A DNA stretch of 14,524 bases from DATFMP01 sp035266845 (GTDB lineage: Bacteria > SAR324 > JACQKK01), in NCBI GenBank assembly GCA_035266845.1, contig DATFMP010000099.1:1-14524 (forward strand). Reading direction: 5' to 3'. Of the stretch, positions 6,768 through 14,438 are shown piece by piece. Made by a program: the position numbers and the translations under genes. Within the stretch, counting starts at the first letter, position 1, and the number at the start of each line of letters is the position of its first letter. The notes beneath the pieces are model-generated. The model searched no databases, had not been told where the DNA came from, and saw only the letters and a program-made list of their open reading frames with translations.

Positions 6768-8135
6768 CTAGAAGGTAATCAGGCTCGAATCGAAGATGGC
6801 GTCGATGCGCTGCTCCCACTCCGTCTCGTACAGCTCGAGCAGGCGATCGGCCAGGGTCTGCCCGGACGCCACGATGCGTTGCAGCGGCCCCAGCAGCTTG
6901 ACCTCGTTCTCGCCCATGGCGTCGCGCACGTCCAGCCGCTCCAGCCCCGCCTGGGCGATGCGCAGCAGGTCGCGCGACCAGTCCTGGAAGCTGCGCCCCA
7001 GCGCCTCGGCCCGCAAGCCCAGCCGGGCGGCATCGGCCTGCAGCGCCGGCAATTGGTCCGGCGGTAGCTCGCGCACCAGCGCCTCGGCCTCGGCCAGCGC
7101 CGTATCGTCATAGAGCAGCCCCCGCGTGAGTGCGGCGAAGGCGCAGATCATGTTGAGCGGCCCCACGTCCGCCATGCGCAGCTCGATGTACTGCTTGAGG
7201 CGCACGAGCGGAAAGAGCGTGGTCAGGTGCAGCGCCCAATCCTCGGCGGTGGCCTGATGGCCGTCCAGGCCTTCCTCCAGGAAGCGGCGGAAGCTGCGGC
7301 CGCTATAGTCCAGGTAGTGCCCATTGCGGTGGATGAAGAACATGGGCACGTCCAGCGCGTACTCCGCATACGCCTGGTAGCCGAAGCCCGGCTCGAAGAC
7401 GCCCGGGATGAACCCGGAGCGATCCGGATCCGTGTGCTCCCACACCTGGGCGCGGGACGAGACCCAGCCGCTGGGCCGCCCATCCACGAAAGGCGAACTG
7501 GCGAAGAGCGCCGTCAGGAACGGCGAGACGCCGATGGACACGCGCAGCTTGCGCGCCATGTCCGCCTCGTCCGCGTAGTCGATGTTCGTCTGCACGGTGC
7601 CCGTGCCCAGCATCATGTCCAGCGCCATGCTGCCGCGGGTGGGCAGGTAGCGCCGCATGATGGCGTAGCGCTCCTTGGGCATCCAGGGCATCTGCGCGGA
7701 GGGAATGACGGGATTGCGCCCCATCATCAGCAGCACCACGTCCAGATCGTCCGCGATGGCGTTCATCTCGCGCACGTGCACGCCCAACTCGGCGCAAGTC
7801 TCGTGGGCGCTGGCCAGCGCCGCCCCGCTCAGCTCGAACTGCCCGCCGGGCTCCAGCGTGATGCTGGCCTCCCCGCGGGTGAGGGCGATCACGTTCTCCC
7901 CCTCGCGCACCGGCTGCCAGCCGAAGCGGGTGCGGAAGCCCTCCAACACCGCGAAGATGCCGCGCTCGCCGCCGAAGGGCAGCGGCTGGTGGGTGCTGCG
8001 GGAGAAGAGCAGCTTCTCGTGCTCCGTCCCGATGCGCCAACGCTCGCGGGGCTTTTCGCCCTCGCGGAAGTGGCGCACCAGGTCCTCCATGGACGTGACG
8101 GGCGGCGAATTACCCTTGAATACGGTGGTGGTCAT
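6768..8135 (-). CDS. gshA: Glutamate-cysteine ligase, plant/alphaproteobacterial type
   Basis: A 455-residue enzyme that joins glutamate and cysteine to give gamma-glutamylcysteine, the first step of glutathione synthesis. It belongs to the GCS2-type family found in plants, alphaproteobacteria and some gammaproteobacteria, not to the E. coli GshA type. Signatures are WRIGTEHEKLLF (33-44), the glutamate-site LEPGGQFELSG (94-104), LGTGTVQTNIDY (176-187) and the later MFFIHRNGHYLDYSG. Length matches the family at about 450 residues. The ATG at 8135 has no obvious ribosome site; an internal ATG at 8090 is also in frame, but family members usually have residues before the LVRHFREG segment, so the longer start is preferred. 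It is the first gene of the minus-strand block. Confidence 0.95.
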   Translation of the reverse strand: MTTTVFKGNSPPVTSMEDLVRHFREGEKPRERWRIGTEHEKLLFSRSTHQPLPFGGERGIFAVLEGFRTRFGWQPVREGENVIALTRGEASITLEPGGQFELSGAALASAHETCAELGVHVREMNAIADDLDVVLLMMGRNPVIPSAQMPWMPKERYAIMRRYLPTRGSMALDMMLGTGTVQTNIDYADEADMARKLRVSIGVSPFLTALFASSPFVDGRPSGWVSSRAQVWEHTDPDRSGFIPGVFEPGFGYQAYAEYALDVPMFFIHRNGHYLDYSGRSFRRFLEEGLDGHQATAEDWALHLTTLFPLVRLKQYIELRMADVGPLNMICAFAALTRGLLYDDTALAEAEALVRELPPDQLPALQADAARLGLRAEALGRSFQDWSRDLLRIAQAGLERLDVRDAMGENEVKLLGPLQRIVASGQTLADRLLELYETEWEQRIDAIFDSSLITF

Positions 8136-8552
8136 GCGGCGTGGTCAGAAGCGGTGTGGCGCGGCACCGGCGGCAGCGACTGCGCCCCCCGGTCCGGATG
8201 GTCGTTGCGATTCCTCGTCCCTACTCCCATTGCCACGGCGGTGACAAGGCCATGCCCATCCGGGCGCCACCTGAGGCGCCTCGCGCCACCACCGATCCCG
8301 CTGCTGGAACTCTCCCACCGCCCAGCATGCGCCTTCTGCGGGAGCAGGGCAAGCTGGACTCCGGGTGCGGCGACCGGGACAGCGTGCCCCGCCGCCGGGT
8401 GCCCGCCGGGGCGGAACCCGCGAGCTCCGGGCCGGTTCGCTCTGGGCAAACGGCCGGCAAAAATGGTAAGGGCAAGAGTCACCGGGACCCCTCTTCAGCA
8501 TTGCGGGCCCCGCGGCTCGCGCGCCACCGCGACTGCCGGGCTTCGGAGCACC
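8136..8552. other. 417-bp divergent intergenic region without a supported gene
   Basis: This lies between gshA (leftward) and the recombinase gene (rightward). Readings across it are Pro/Gly/Arg/Ala-rich and resemble no protein family. It contains a 10-bp palindrome GAGGCGCCTC (8273-8282) and a GC-rich self-complementary patch near 8387-8411 (CCCCG with CGGGG). I see no clear sigma-70 promoter, tRNA or riboswitch. It must contain the promoters for both flanking genes if they are expressed locally. Confidence 0.5.
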
Positions 8553-9449
8553 ATGAACCGTCTTGTGCTGCAGTTTACGGCCCAGCTCCATCTGAAGAAC
8601 TATTCCCCCAGTAGCATCCAGAACCACCGGCTGGACCTGCTTCGCTTCAAGAGCTGGCTGGAGGAACAGGATCTGGCGACGCTGCCCAAGATCCAGACGC
8701 TGGACGGTGAGCGCATCGTGACGTACCAGGCGCACCTGGCCAAGCGGCTCAAGCCCCGCTCCATCAACCGGCACCTGTCATCGCTGCGGCTGTTCTTCCG
8801 TTTCCTGGAGGAATCGGGGCTGATCCGCATCAACCCCATGGATCACGTTGTCTTCCCCAAGACGGTGCCGCACCTGCCCATGATGCTGCTGCCCAGCGAG
8901 GTGGCTGCGCTGCTGGAGGCCCCGGACGAGGGGCACTACCTGGGGCTGCGCGACAAGGCCATGCTGGAAGTGCTCTATTCCACCGGCGTCAAGCTCAACG
9001 AGCTGATCGCGCTGGACGTGGCCTCGCTGGAGCTGGGGATGGGCTTCCTGCGCGTGGACGGCAAGCGCCAGCGCATGGTGCCGCTCACGGACAAGGCGGT
9101 GGGACTGCTGCGGCGCTACCTGGAGGAGTGCCGGCCCAACCGGGTGCTGCGCGCGGAGGAGCCCTGCCTCTTCCCCGGCCGCAACGGCACACGCATCTCG
9201 CGGGTAGGCGTGTGGAAGCTGGTCAAAAAGTACGCGCAGAAGGCAGGCATCCAGCGCAACTTCAACCCGCGCACCCTGCGCCACGCCTTCGCCATCCACC
9301 TCATCCTGGGGGGGATGGACCTGGATGCGATCAAGTTCCTGTTCGGCTACAAGCGGCTGGAAGCCACGGCGCTATACGCGCACGTGAACACGCCGGACTT
9401 CAAGGCGGCCTATCAGGCCTATCACCCGATGGCGGCCAGCAAGGAATAG
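8553..9449 (+). CDS. XerD-like tyrosine recombinase with altered catalytic residues
   Basis: A 298-residue protein, the same length as E. coli XerD. It has an N-terminal SAM-like core-binding domain (1-95) and a C-terminal catalytic domain (110-290), and even the XerD-type tail AYQAYHP is kept. Motif alignment to XerD shows Lys147 where Arg148 should be (STGVKLNEL), Lys171 conserved, Arg240 for His244 (NPRTLRHAF), Arg243 conserved, Tyr266 for His270 (LFGYKRL), and Tyr275 as the nucleophile (ALYAHV). Three of six catalytic-pocket residues are therefore changed. Normal strand cleavage is doubtful, and a DNA-binding or regulatory role, or a divergent chemistry, is possible. The frame is intact with no stop. 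The ATG at 8553 has GGAG 5-6 nt upstream. Longer in-frame readings run antisense through gshA and are not real. Confidence 0.88.
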   Translation: MNRLVLQFTAQLHLKNYSPSSIQNHRLDLLRFKSWLEEQDLATLPKIQTLDGERIVTYQAHLAKRLKPRSINRHLSSLRLFFRFLEESGLIRINPMDHVVFPKTVPHLPMMLLPSEVAALLEAPDEGHYLGLRDKAMLEVLYSTGVKLNELIALDVASLELGMGFLRVDGKRQRMVPLTDKAVGLLRRYLEECRPNRVLRAEEPCLFPGRNGTRISRVGVWKLVKKYAQKAGIQRNFNPRTLRHAFAIHLILGGMDLDAIKFLFGYKRLEATALYAHVNTPDFKAAYQAYHPMAASKE

Positions 9450-9464
9450 CGCGCGGCTGTGGCA

Positions 9465-9550
9465 AGGTGCCTGTGCGGGGCGGGGCTCCAGGCGCGGGGT
9501 GTATCTGCGGCAGTACCGCGCGGACACACGTCGGCCGCCCTCAGGCACCT
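9465..9550. other. Perfect 9-bp inverted repeat between convergent genes
   Basis: AGGTGCCTG (9465-9473) and CAGGCACCT (9542-9550) are exact reverse complements, 68 nt apart. They span most of the gap between the recombinase stop (9449) and the convergent hypothetical gene stop (9591). A smaller stem (GCGG/CCGC) lies inside. This could be a bidirectional RNA end structure or a binding or crossover site for the neighbouring recombinase; nothing here decides between them. Confidence 0.4.
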
Positions 9551-9590
9551 CGCCCGTGTCCCAGCCGGCAGCCACGCCGCGGCGGGTACG

Positions 9591-9776
9591 TCAGGGGATC
9601 TTTTCGAAGGTGATCCGGTCGTTCTCGATCTTCATCACGCGCAACTGCTCGCCGCTGGGGTCGAAGCGGATCACATCCCCCTCCGCGACCTGCGTGCGGA
9701 ATACGCGATGATCGGGTTGGCGCTTGGGTCTGGCGGGCTGCAGGCCGACTTGCGGCCGCTCTTTGGCAGTTTTCAT
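9591..9776 (-). CDS. Small hypothetical protein (61 aa)
   Basis: I do not recognise this protein. It has a basic, flexible N-terminal half rich in Arg, Pro and Lys, followed by a strand-rich segment (VAEGDVIRFDPSGEQLRVMK, then IENDRITFEKIP) that looks like a small beta-barrel or SH3-like fold. No signal peptide or membrane segment is present. The ATG at 9776 is preceded by GGGAGG at 10-nt spacing. An in-frame ATG at 9851 would give 86 residues with a weaker ribosome site. A consensus -35 box at 9893-9898 supports a real transcript. The gene converges on the recombinase and diverges from the riboflavin genes. The basic half suggests nucleic-acid binding, but that is inference. Confidence 0.6.
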   Translation of the reverse strand: MKTAKERPQVGLQPARPKRQPDHRVFRTQVAEGDVIRFDPSGEQLRVMKIENDRITFEKIP

Positions 9777-9869
9777 CGCAGGACGACCTCCCTGTCGCGT
9801 GCGGACGGCACACCCTTCGCTTCCCTCCACGGAAACGGAGAGTCGTTTCATTTCAGCCGCCTATCCAAT

Positions 9870-9898
9870 CGAATACGGGTCGCGCGCGCATTTGTCAA
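9870..9898 (-). promoter_or_regulatory. Promoter for the small hypothetical gene
   Basis: On the minus strand a perfect TTGACA (9898-9893), a 17-nt spacer and TATTCG (9875-9870) precede the hypothetical gene. The -35 box and spacing are ideal; the -10 box matches at its first three bases. Transcription would start near 9863. Confidence 0.5.
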
Positions 9899-9901
9899 AT
9901 G
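9889..9901. promoter_or_regulatory. AT-rich palindrome overlapping the -35 box (possible operator)
   Basis: CATTTG-T-CAAATG is a perfect 6-bp inverted repeat around a single base, in an AT-rich patch of an otherwise very GC-rich sequence. It covers the whole TTGACA -35 box of the minus-strand promoter and lies in the divergent region shared with the riboflavin genes. A repressor bound here would block the promoter. No cognate regulator is identified. Confidence 0.4.
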
Positions 9902-9966
9902 GTATTGCTAAGCTCGGGAGCAGCATCTATCGGCCGGCGCGCTCAATCCCGGCCGGAACCCTTCGT

Positions 9967-9984
9967 GGGAGCGGCTATGCTCCC
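9967..9984. repeat. Hairpin GGGAGC/GCTCCC, possible REP-like remnant
   Basis: GGGAGC (9967-9972) pairs perfectly with GCTCCC (9979-9984) around GGCTAT, in the leader of the RibD-like gene. The GTGGGAGCGGCT start resembles the short interspersed palindromes common in pseudomonads and xanthomonads. Only one copy is visible in the window, so family membership is a guess. It lacks the conserved elements of an FMN riboswitch. Confidence 0.35.
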
Positions 9985-10029
9985 CCGCCGGACGATTCGC
10001 AACGAGGGCGGTCCTTCCGCCCCATAGCA

Positions 10030-10827
10030 ATGGCCCCGGCCTCAACGTTTCGCGCAGGATCATTGCACACCGTGACCCCGAACGCCTCCACCGGTGAGCC
10101 CATTGGGCCCGTGCCAGAGCGCCTGCAGGCCAAGCTGGCAGCCGGCGACCGCCCCTATGTCACGCTGAAGGCCGCGGCCACGCTGGATGGCCGCATCGCC
10201 ACCCGCAGCGGCGCCTCCCAGTGGATCACGGGCGAGGCCGCGCGGACCCACGCCATGCGCCTGCGGGCGGGTCACGATGCCGTCGTGGTGGGGCTGGGCA
10301 CCGTGCGGGCGGACGATCCCCGGCTGACCGTGCGCGCGGCGGGCCTCACCGCGGTGCCGGCGCGTGTCGTGCTGGATTCGCGGGCCCGCATCCCGCCGGC
10401 ATCGCGGCTGCTGTCCGCCGATGGCGCGCGGCGCATCGTCGTCACGGGCTGCGACGCCCCCGACGAGCGCGTGGCAGTGCTCGCCGCACTGGGTGCGGAA
10501 GTGCTACGCTGCACCACGGCGCGGCCGGAGCCGCCCGAGTACCTGCCCTGCCTGCGGGCGGCGGGTCTGCAGGCGCTGCTGGTGGAAGGCGGCGCGCGGG
10601 TGCACGCAAACTTGATTGCGCAGGGCGCGGCGGATGAACTATTCTTGTACCTTGCCGGCTGCATGATCGGCGATCCCGATGCGCCCGCATGGTGTGGGAC
10701 GCTCGGCGTGGAGCGTTTGAAGGATGCCCCGCGGGTACGACTGGATGCGCCGCTGACCATCGGCCCCGACGTGCTGCTGCACGGCTGGTTCGATTCAGGC
10801 CCGCCCGAAAGGCCGGGCACCGAGTGA
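10030..10827 (+). CDS. ribD: Stand-alone RibD reductase domain (5-amino-6-(5-phosphoribosylamino)uracil reductase)
   Basis: A protein of about 265 residues matching only the C-terminal reductase half of bifunctional RibD. It should reduce the ribosyl group of the pyrimidine intermediate with NADPH in riboflavin synthesis. Recognisable motifs, read from the ATG at 10030, are YVTLKAAATLDGRIATRSGA, SQWITGEAAR, GLGTVRADDPRLTVR, ARVVLDSRARIP and LLVEGGARVHANLI, ending with IGPDVLLHGWF. The zinc-binding deaminase half (HAE and PCxxxxxxxxC motifs) is absent, and no frame upstream contains it. A GTG at 10072 (251 residues) is an alternative start; neither has a strong ribosome site. The gene ends 37 nt before ribBA on the same strand, which supports the riboflavin role over a generic dihydrofolate reductase-like role. 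Confidence 0.88.
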   Translation: MAPASTFRAGSLHTVTPNASTGEPIGPVPERLQAKLAAGDRPYVTLKAAATLDGRIATRSGASQWITGEAARTHAMRLRAGHDAVVVGLGTVRADDPRLTVRAAGLTAVPARVVLDSRARIPPASRLLSADGARRIVVTGCDAPDERVAVLAALGAEVLRCTTARPEPPEYLPCLRAAGLQALLVEGGARVHANLIAQGAADELFLYLAGCMIGDPDAPAWCGTLGVERLKDAPRVRLDAPLTIGPDVLLHGWFDSGPPERPGTE

Positions 10828-10864
10828 TGCACAGGCACGGCTCCCGAGACCAAGCGACAGGCCC

Positions 10865-12142
<1,278 letters not shown>

Positions 12143-12208
12143 GCGCCAGGAGTTGCCCACCGCGGGCCGCAAAGGCTCCGGCGTGCAAATTGCTTGGTCC
12201 CCAGCCAT

Positions 12209-12239
12209 GCGGCCGGGCCTGCCCCGCGGGGCCGGCCGC
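12209..12239 (+). other. Strong hairpin between ribBA and ribH
   Basis: GCGGCCGG (12209-12216) pairs perfectly with CCGGCCGC (12232-12239); the 15-nt loop contains the palindrome CCCCGCGGGG. It lies in the 173-nt gap between ribBA and ribH and has no T tract. It could reduce read-through or stabilise transcript ends. A riboswitch fold is not apparent. Confidence 0.4.
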
Positions 12240-12315
12240 GCGCAGTGACGCCATCGTGCGATCCGCGGCCACGTGCGCGCCGCGGCCCGCGATGACCTGT
12301 TGAGGACCGCCGACC

Positions 12316-12780
12316 ATGCCCGAGATGCAAGGCTCCCTCATCGCCACGGGACTCAAAGTGGCGATCGTGGTGGCCCGATTCAACCAATTCGTCACCGAGC
12401 GCCTCCTAGAAGGGGCGCTGGATGCCTTCCGGCAACACGGAGGTGCGGAGGCCGATGCGCAGGTGGTGCGCGTGCCCGGCGCCTTTGAGCTGCCCCTTGC
12501 CGTGCAGCGGCTCGCCGCCAGCGGACGCTACCAAGCCATCGTGGCGCTGGCCGCGGTGGTGCGGGGTGCGACGCCGCACTTCGAGTACGTCTCCTCCGCC
12601 GCCACGACCGGGCTGGCCCAGGCCATGCGCAAGACCGGCGTACCCGTCGGCTTCGGGATGCTCACGACCGAGACGGTGGAGCAGGCCATTGACCGCGCCG
12701 GTGCCAAGGCGGGCAACAAGGGCTGCGAGGCCATGCTGACCGCCATCGAGATGGCGAACCTGCTCAAAGAGCTGGACTAG
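12316..12780 (+). CDS. ribH: 6,7-dimethyl-8-ribityllumazine synthase
   Basis: A 154-residue protein, the family's normal length. It condenses 5-amino-6-ribitylaminouracil with the RibB product to make 6,7-dimethyl-8-ribityllumazine. Family marks are VVARFNQFVTERLLEGA (18-34), VPGAFELPLA (53-62), VVRGATPHFEYVS (81-93) with the catalytic His88, FGMLTTETVEQA (113-124) and GNKGCEAM (133-140). All catalytic positions appear intact. A GAGGA lies about 10 nt before the ATG. It follows ribBA by 173 nt and its TAG stop directly abuts the ATG of the next gene. The nusB gene that often follows ribH is not here. Confidence 0.97.
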   Translation: MPEMQGSLIATGLKVAIVVARFNQFVTERLLEGALDAFRQHGGAEADAQVVRVPGAFELPLAVQRLAASGRYQAIVALAAVVRGATPHFEYVSSAATTGLAQAMRKTGVPVGFGMLTTETVEQAIDRAGAKAGNKGCEAMLTAIEMANLLKELD

Positions 12781-13686
12781 ATGACCATGACCTTGCCCCG
12801 CCGCATTGCACCCCTCCTGCTTCTGCTGTTGGCGCTGCCGATGCTGGGCGGATGCCTCGCCTCCATCAGCGGGCCCAACGCGGACTTCCGGGAGGTACTG
12901 CTGCAGGGCGAAGGATCGGACAAGATGCTCATGATCGACATCGACGGTCCGATCGACAACACGCCCACGCTGGTGCCCAACCTGGGCGTGCTGCCCGGCA
13001 TGACGGCGCGCGTGCGGCAGGAACTGGAGCTGGCCTATCAGGACCCGGACATCCACGGCATCCTGCTGCGCATCAACTCCCCCGGCGGGACGCTGACGGA
13101 CAGTGACATCATTTATCACTCGCTGATGGAGTTCAAGAAGACCAAGAAGGTCAAGATCGTCGCGGCCATGGAGGACATCGCCGCCTCCGGCGCACTCTAC
13201 GTTGCCATGGCGGCCGACGAGATCTACGCCCACCCGACCACGATAACGGGCAGCATCGGCGTGATCATGCCCCACACCAACTACTCCGGCCTATACCGCA
13301 AGCTGGGGATCGAATCCGACCCGGTCACCTCCGGGCCCTACAAGGACCTGGACAACCCCGCCAAGCCCCGCGACCCCGCGGCGGTCAAGCTGCTGCAGGA
13401 TCTGGTGAACTCCCAGTACCAGAAGTTCCTGGACGTGGTGAAGGCCGGCCGGCCGCAGATGAGCATGGCGGAAGTGAAGAAAATCGCCGACGGCCGCATC
13501 CTCTCGGCGCAGGAGGCCAAACAAAAGGGCCTCATCGACCACGTGGGCTACCTGGACGATGCCTACCGGCGCTTGAGTGACCTGAGCGGCTTCCCGAAGA
13601 ACAGCCTGATCCGCTACGCGAACGCGTGGCAGACGGGCAACAACATCTATTCCAATACCTTCCCCGTCGAGCTGTTCGGCAACTGA
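12781..13686 (+). CDS. SppA-like S49 serine peptidase lipoprotein
   Basis: A 301-residue protein with a lipoprotein signal peptide: basic start, Leu-rich core and lipobox MLGGC with Cys25 as the lipidated residue. The rest is an S49 (signal peptide peptidase A) domain: GILLRINSPGG (93-103), MEDIAASGALYVAMAADEIY (130-149) with Ser136 as nucleophile, TGSIGVI (156-162) and SGPYKDL (184-190) with Lys188 as the general base, as in single-domain Bacillus SppA. It is predicted to degrade signal peptides or other membrane substrates at the periplasmic face. The start codon abuts the ribH stop with no gap, so translation is probably coupled. A second ATG six bases on is an alternative start. Confidence 0.93.
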   Translation: MTMTLPRRIAPLLLLLLALPMLGGCLASISGPNADFREVLLQGEGSDKMLMIDIDGPIDNTPTLVPNLGVLPGMTARVRQELELAYQDPDIHGILLRINSPGGTLTDSDIIYHSLMEFKKTKKVKIVAAMEDIAASGALYVAMAADEIYAHPTTITGSIGVIMPHTNYSGLYRKLGIESDPVTSGPYKDLDNPAKPRDPAAVKLLQDLVNSQYQKFLDVVKAGRPQMSMAEVKKIADGRILSAQEAKQKGLIDHVGYLDDAYRRLSDLSGFPKNSLIRYANAWQTGNNIYSNTFPVELFGN

Positions 13687-13711
13687 CGAGCCTGCGGAAG
13701 CGCACGACACC

Positions 13712-13744
13712 CCGCGGCGGCGGAGCTAACGCCCCCCGCCGCGG
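13712..13744. terminator. Hairpin between convergent genes, probable bidirectional terminator
   Basis: CCGCGGCGG (13712-13720) pairs perfectly over 9 bp with CCGCCGCGG (13736-13744) around a 15-nt loop. It sits in the 70-nt gap between the stops of the S49 gene and the convergent Asp/Arg-rich gene. No T tract follows on either strand, so termination would be imperfect or factor-assisted. Confidence 0.5.
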
Positions 13745-13756
13745 AGGCACCCGTCC

Positions 13757-14362
13757 TTACCGCATCGTGCCGCCGCCCATGCCGCTCGGGGCGTGCGGCC
13801 CCATCCCGGGCTGACCACTGCCCGGCGGCCGCATTTCGGACGGCCGCATCACTTCGCGCTCGCGTTCCATCCAGCGCAGTTGCTCCATGGCCATGGTGCG
13901 GGTCTGCTCACAAGCCTGGATGGCCTGCCGTAGCGACTGCCGCGCCGCTTCGGGCGCTTCGCCCAGCATCGCCCGCAGGCGCTCGCGGTGCTGTTCCGCA
14001 TGCTGCATGGCCAGAGTCAGAGCCTGGTGCAGCCGATCGCGATCGCGATCCATAGTGCGGTCCCGGTCACGATCCCGCTCCTGGAGCTGGTCCCGGTCCC
14101 ACTCCCGTTCGCGGAGCCGCAGGCGCTCCATGTCGGCCCTGGCCTCGTCCAGCATCTCCTGCAGCATGTCGCGGTCACGCGCCTGCACCTGATCGTGGGC
14201 CTGCTCCATGGCCTGGATGCGATCCTGGATCTGGTCTTCCACGGCTTGCAGGTTCGCGCTTTCGTCCGGCTCGGTCGCGGCCGGCACCCAGGCAGGCAGG
14301 GCCACCAGGGCCAGCAGCATTGCGAACACGAGCAGGGTGCTGAGTCGCATTGCGCGGTACAT
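13757..14362 (-). CDS. Secreted Asp/Arg-rich coiled-coil protein of unknown function
   Basis: A 201-residue protein I do not recognise. It begins with a signal peptide (about 1-28: MYRAMRLSTLLVFAMLLALV, then ALPAWVPA, cleavage likely near PAA) and so acts in the periplasm or outside. The mature part is a long charged helix or coiled coil (36-170) with a low-complexity centre of Arg-Asp repeats (ERDRDRDRTMDRDRDR, about 95-110). A Pro/Gly/Met-rich tail (171-201) follows. One Cys is present (151). Met and His density and helicity recall Spy/CpxP/ZraP-type periplasmic proteins, but no LTxxQ motif is seen. The ATG at 14362 was chosen for GAGGAGAG with good spacing; longer readings to 14449 lack it and would bury the signal peptide. 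Confidence 0.8.
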   Translation of the reverse strand: MYRAMRLSTLLVFAMLLALVALPAWVPAATEPDESANLQAVEDQIQDRIQAMEQAHDQVQARDRDMLQEMLDEARADMERLRLREREWDRDQLQERDRDRDRTMDRDRDRLHQALTLAMQHAEQHRERLRAMLGEAPEAARQSLRQAIQACEQTRTMAMEQLRWMEREREVMRPSEMRPPGSGQPGMGPHAPSGMGGGTMR

Positions 14363-14432
14363 GATTGCTCTCCTCGCGGCCACATGGGCCGCACTGACCC
14401 CCTTGGCGCGACTCCCCACTTGCCCTACTTCC

Positions 14433-14438
14433 ATCATA
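14433..14438 (-). promoter_or_regulatory. Possible -10 box for the Asp/Arg-rich gene
   Basis: TATGAT on the minus strand lies about 70 nt before the start codon at 14362, in a locally less GC-rich stretch. No good -35 box is present at the right distance, so an activator may be needed, or this is chance. Confidence 0.3.

Noticed and set aside
8132..8482. 116-codon minus-strand reading whose TGA overlaps the gshA ATG as ATGA
   Set aside because: The overlap looks like coupling, but the translation is Pro/Gly/Arg/His low complexity with no family resemblance or ribosome site. In DNA this GC-rich, long open readings arise by chance.
7227..8552. Long plus-strand reading continuous with the recombinase, giving a 740-residue protein
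   Set aside because: The first 300 residues are antisense to gshA and the rest crosses the intergenic region; the recognisable recombinase starts at 8553 with its own ribosome site.
9724..10029. N-terminal extension of the RibD-like frame as a possible deaminase domain
   Set aside because: It has no HAE or PCxxxxxxxxC zinc motifs, crosses the promoter region and overlaps the hypothetical gene; it is treated as untranslated.
9850..10029. FMN riboswitch upstream of the riboflavin genes
   Set aside because: The conserved RFN core elements are missing; only a simple hairpin (9967-9984) is present.
13887..14192. Plus-strand SR-repeat-like protein
   Set aside because: It is the antisense reading of the Arg-Asp repeat region of the minus-strand gene. 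The minus gene has a signal peptide and a ribosome site; this one has neither.
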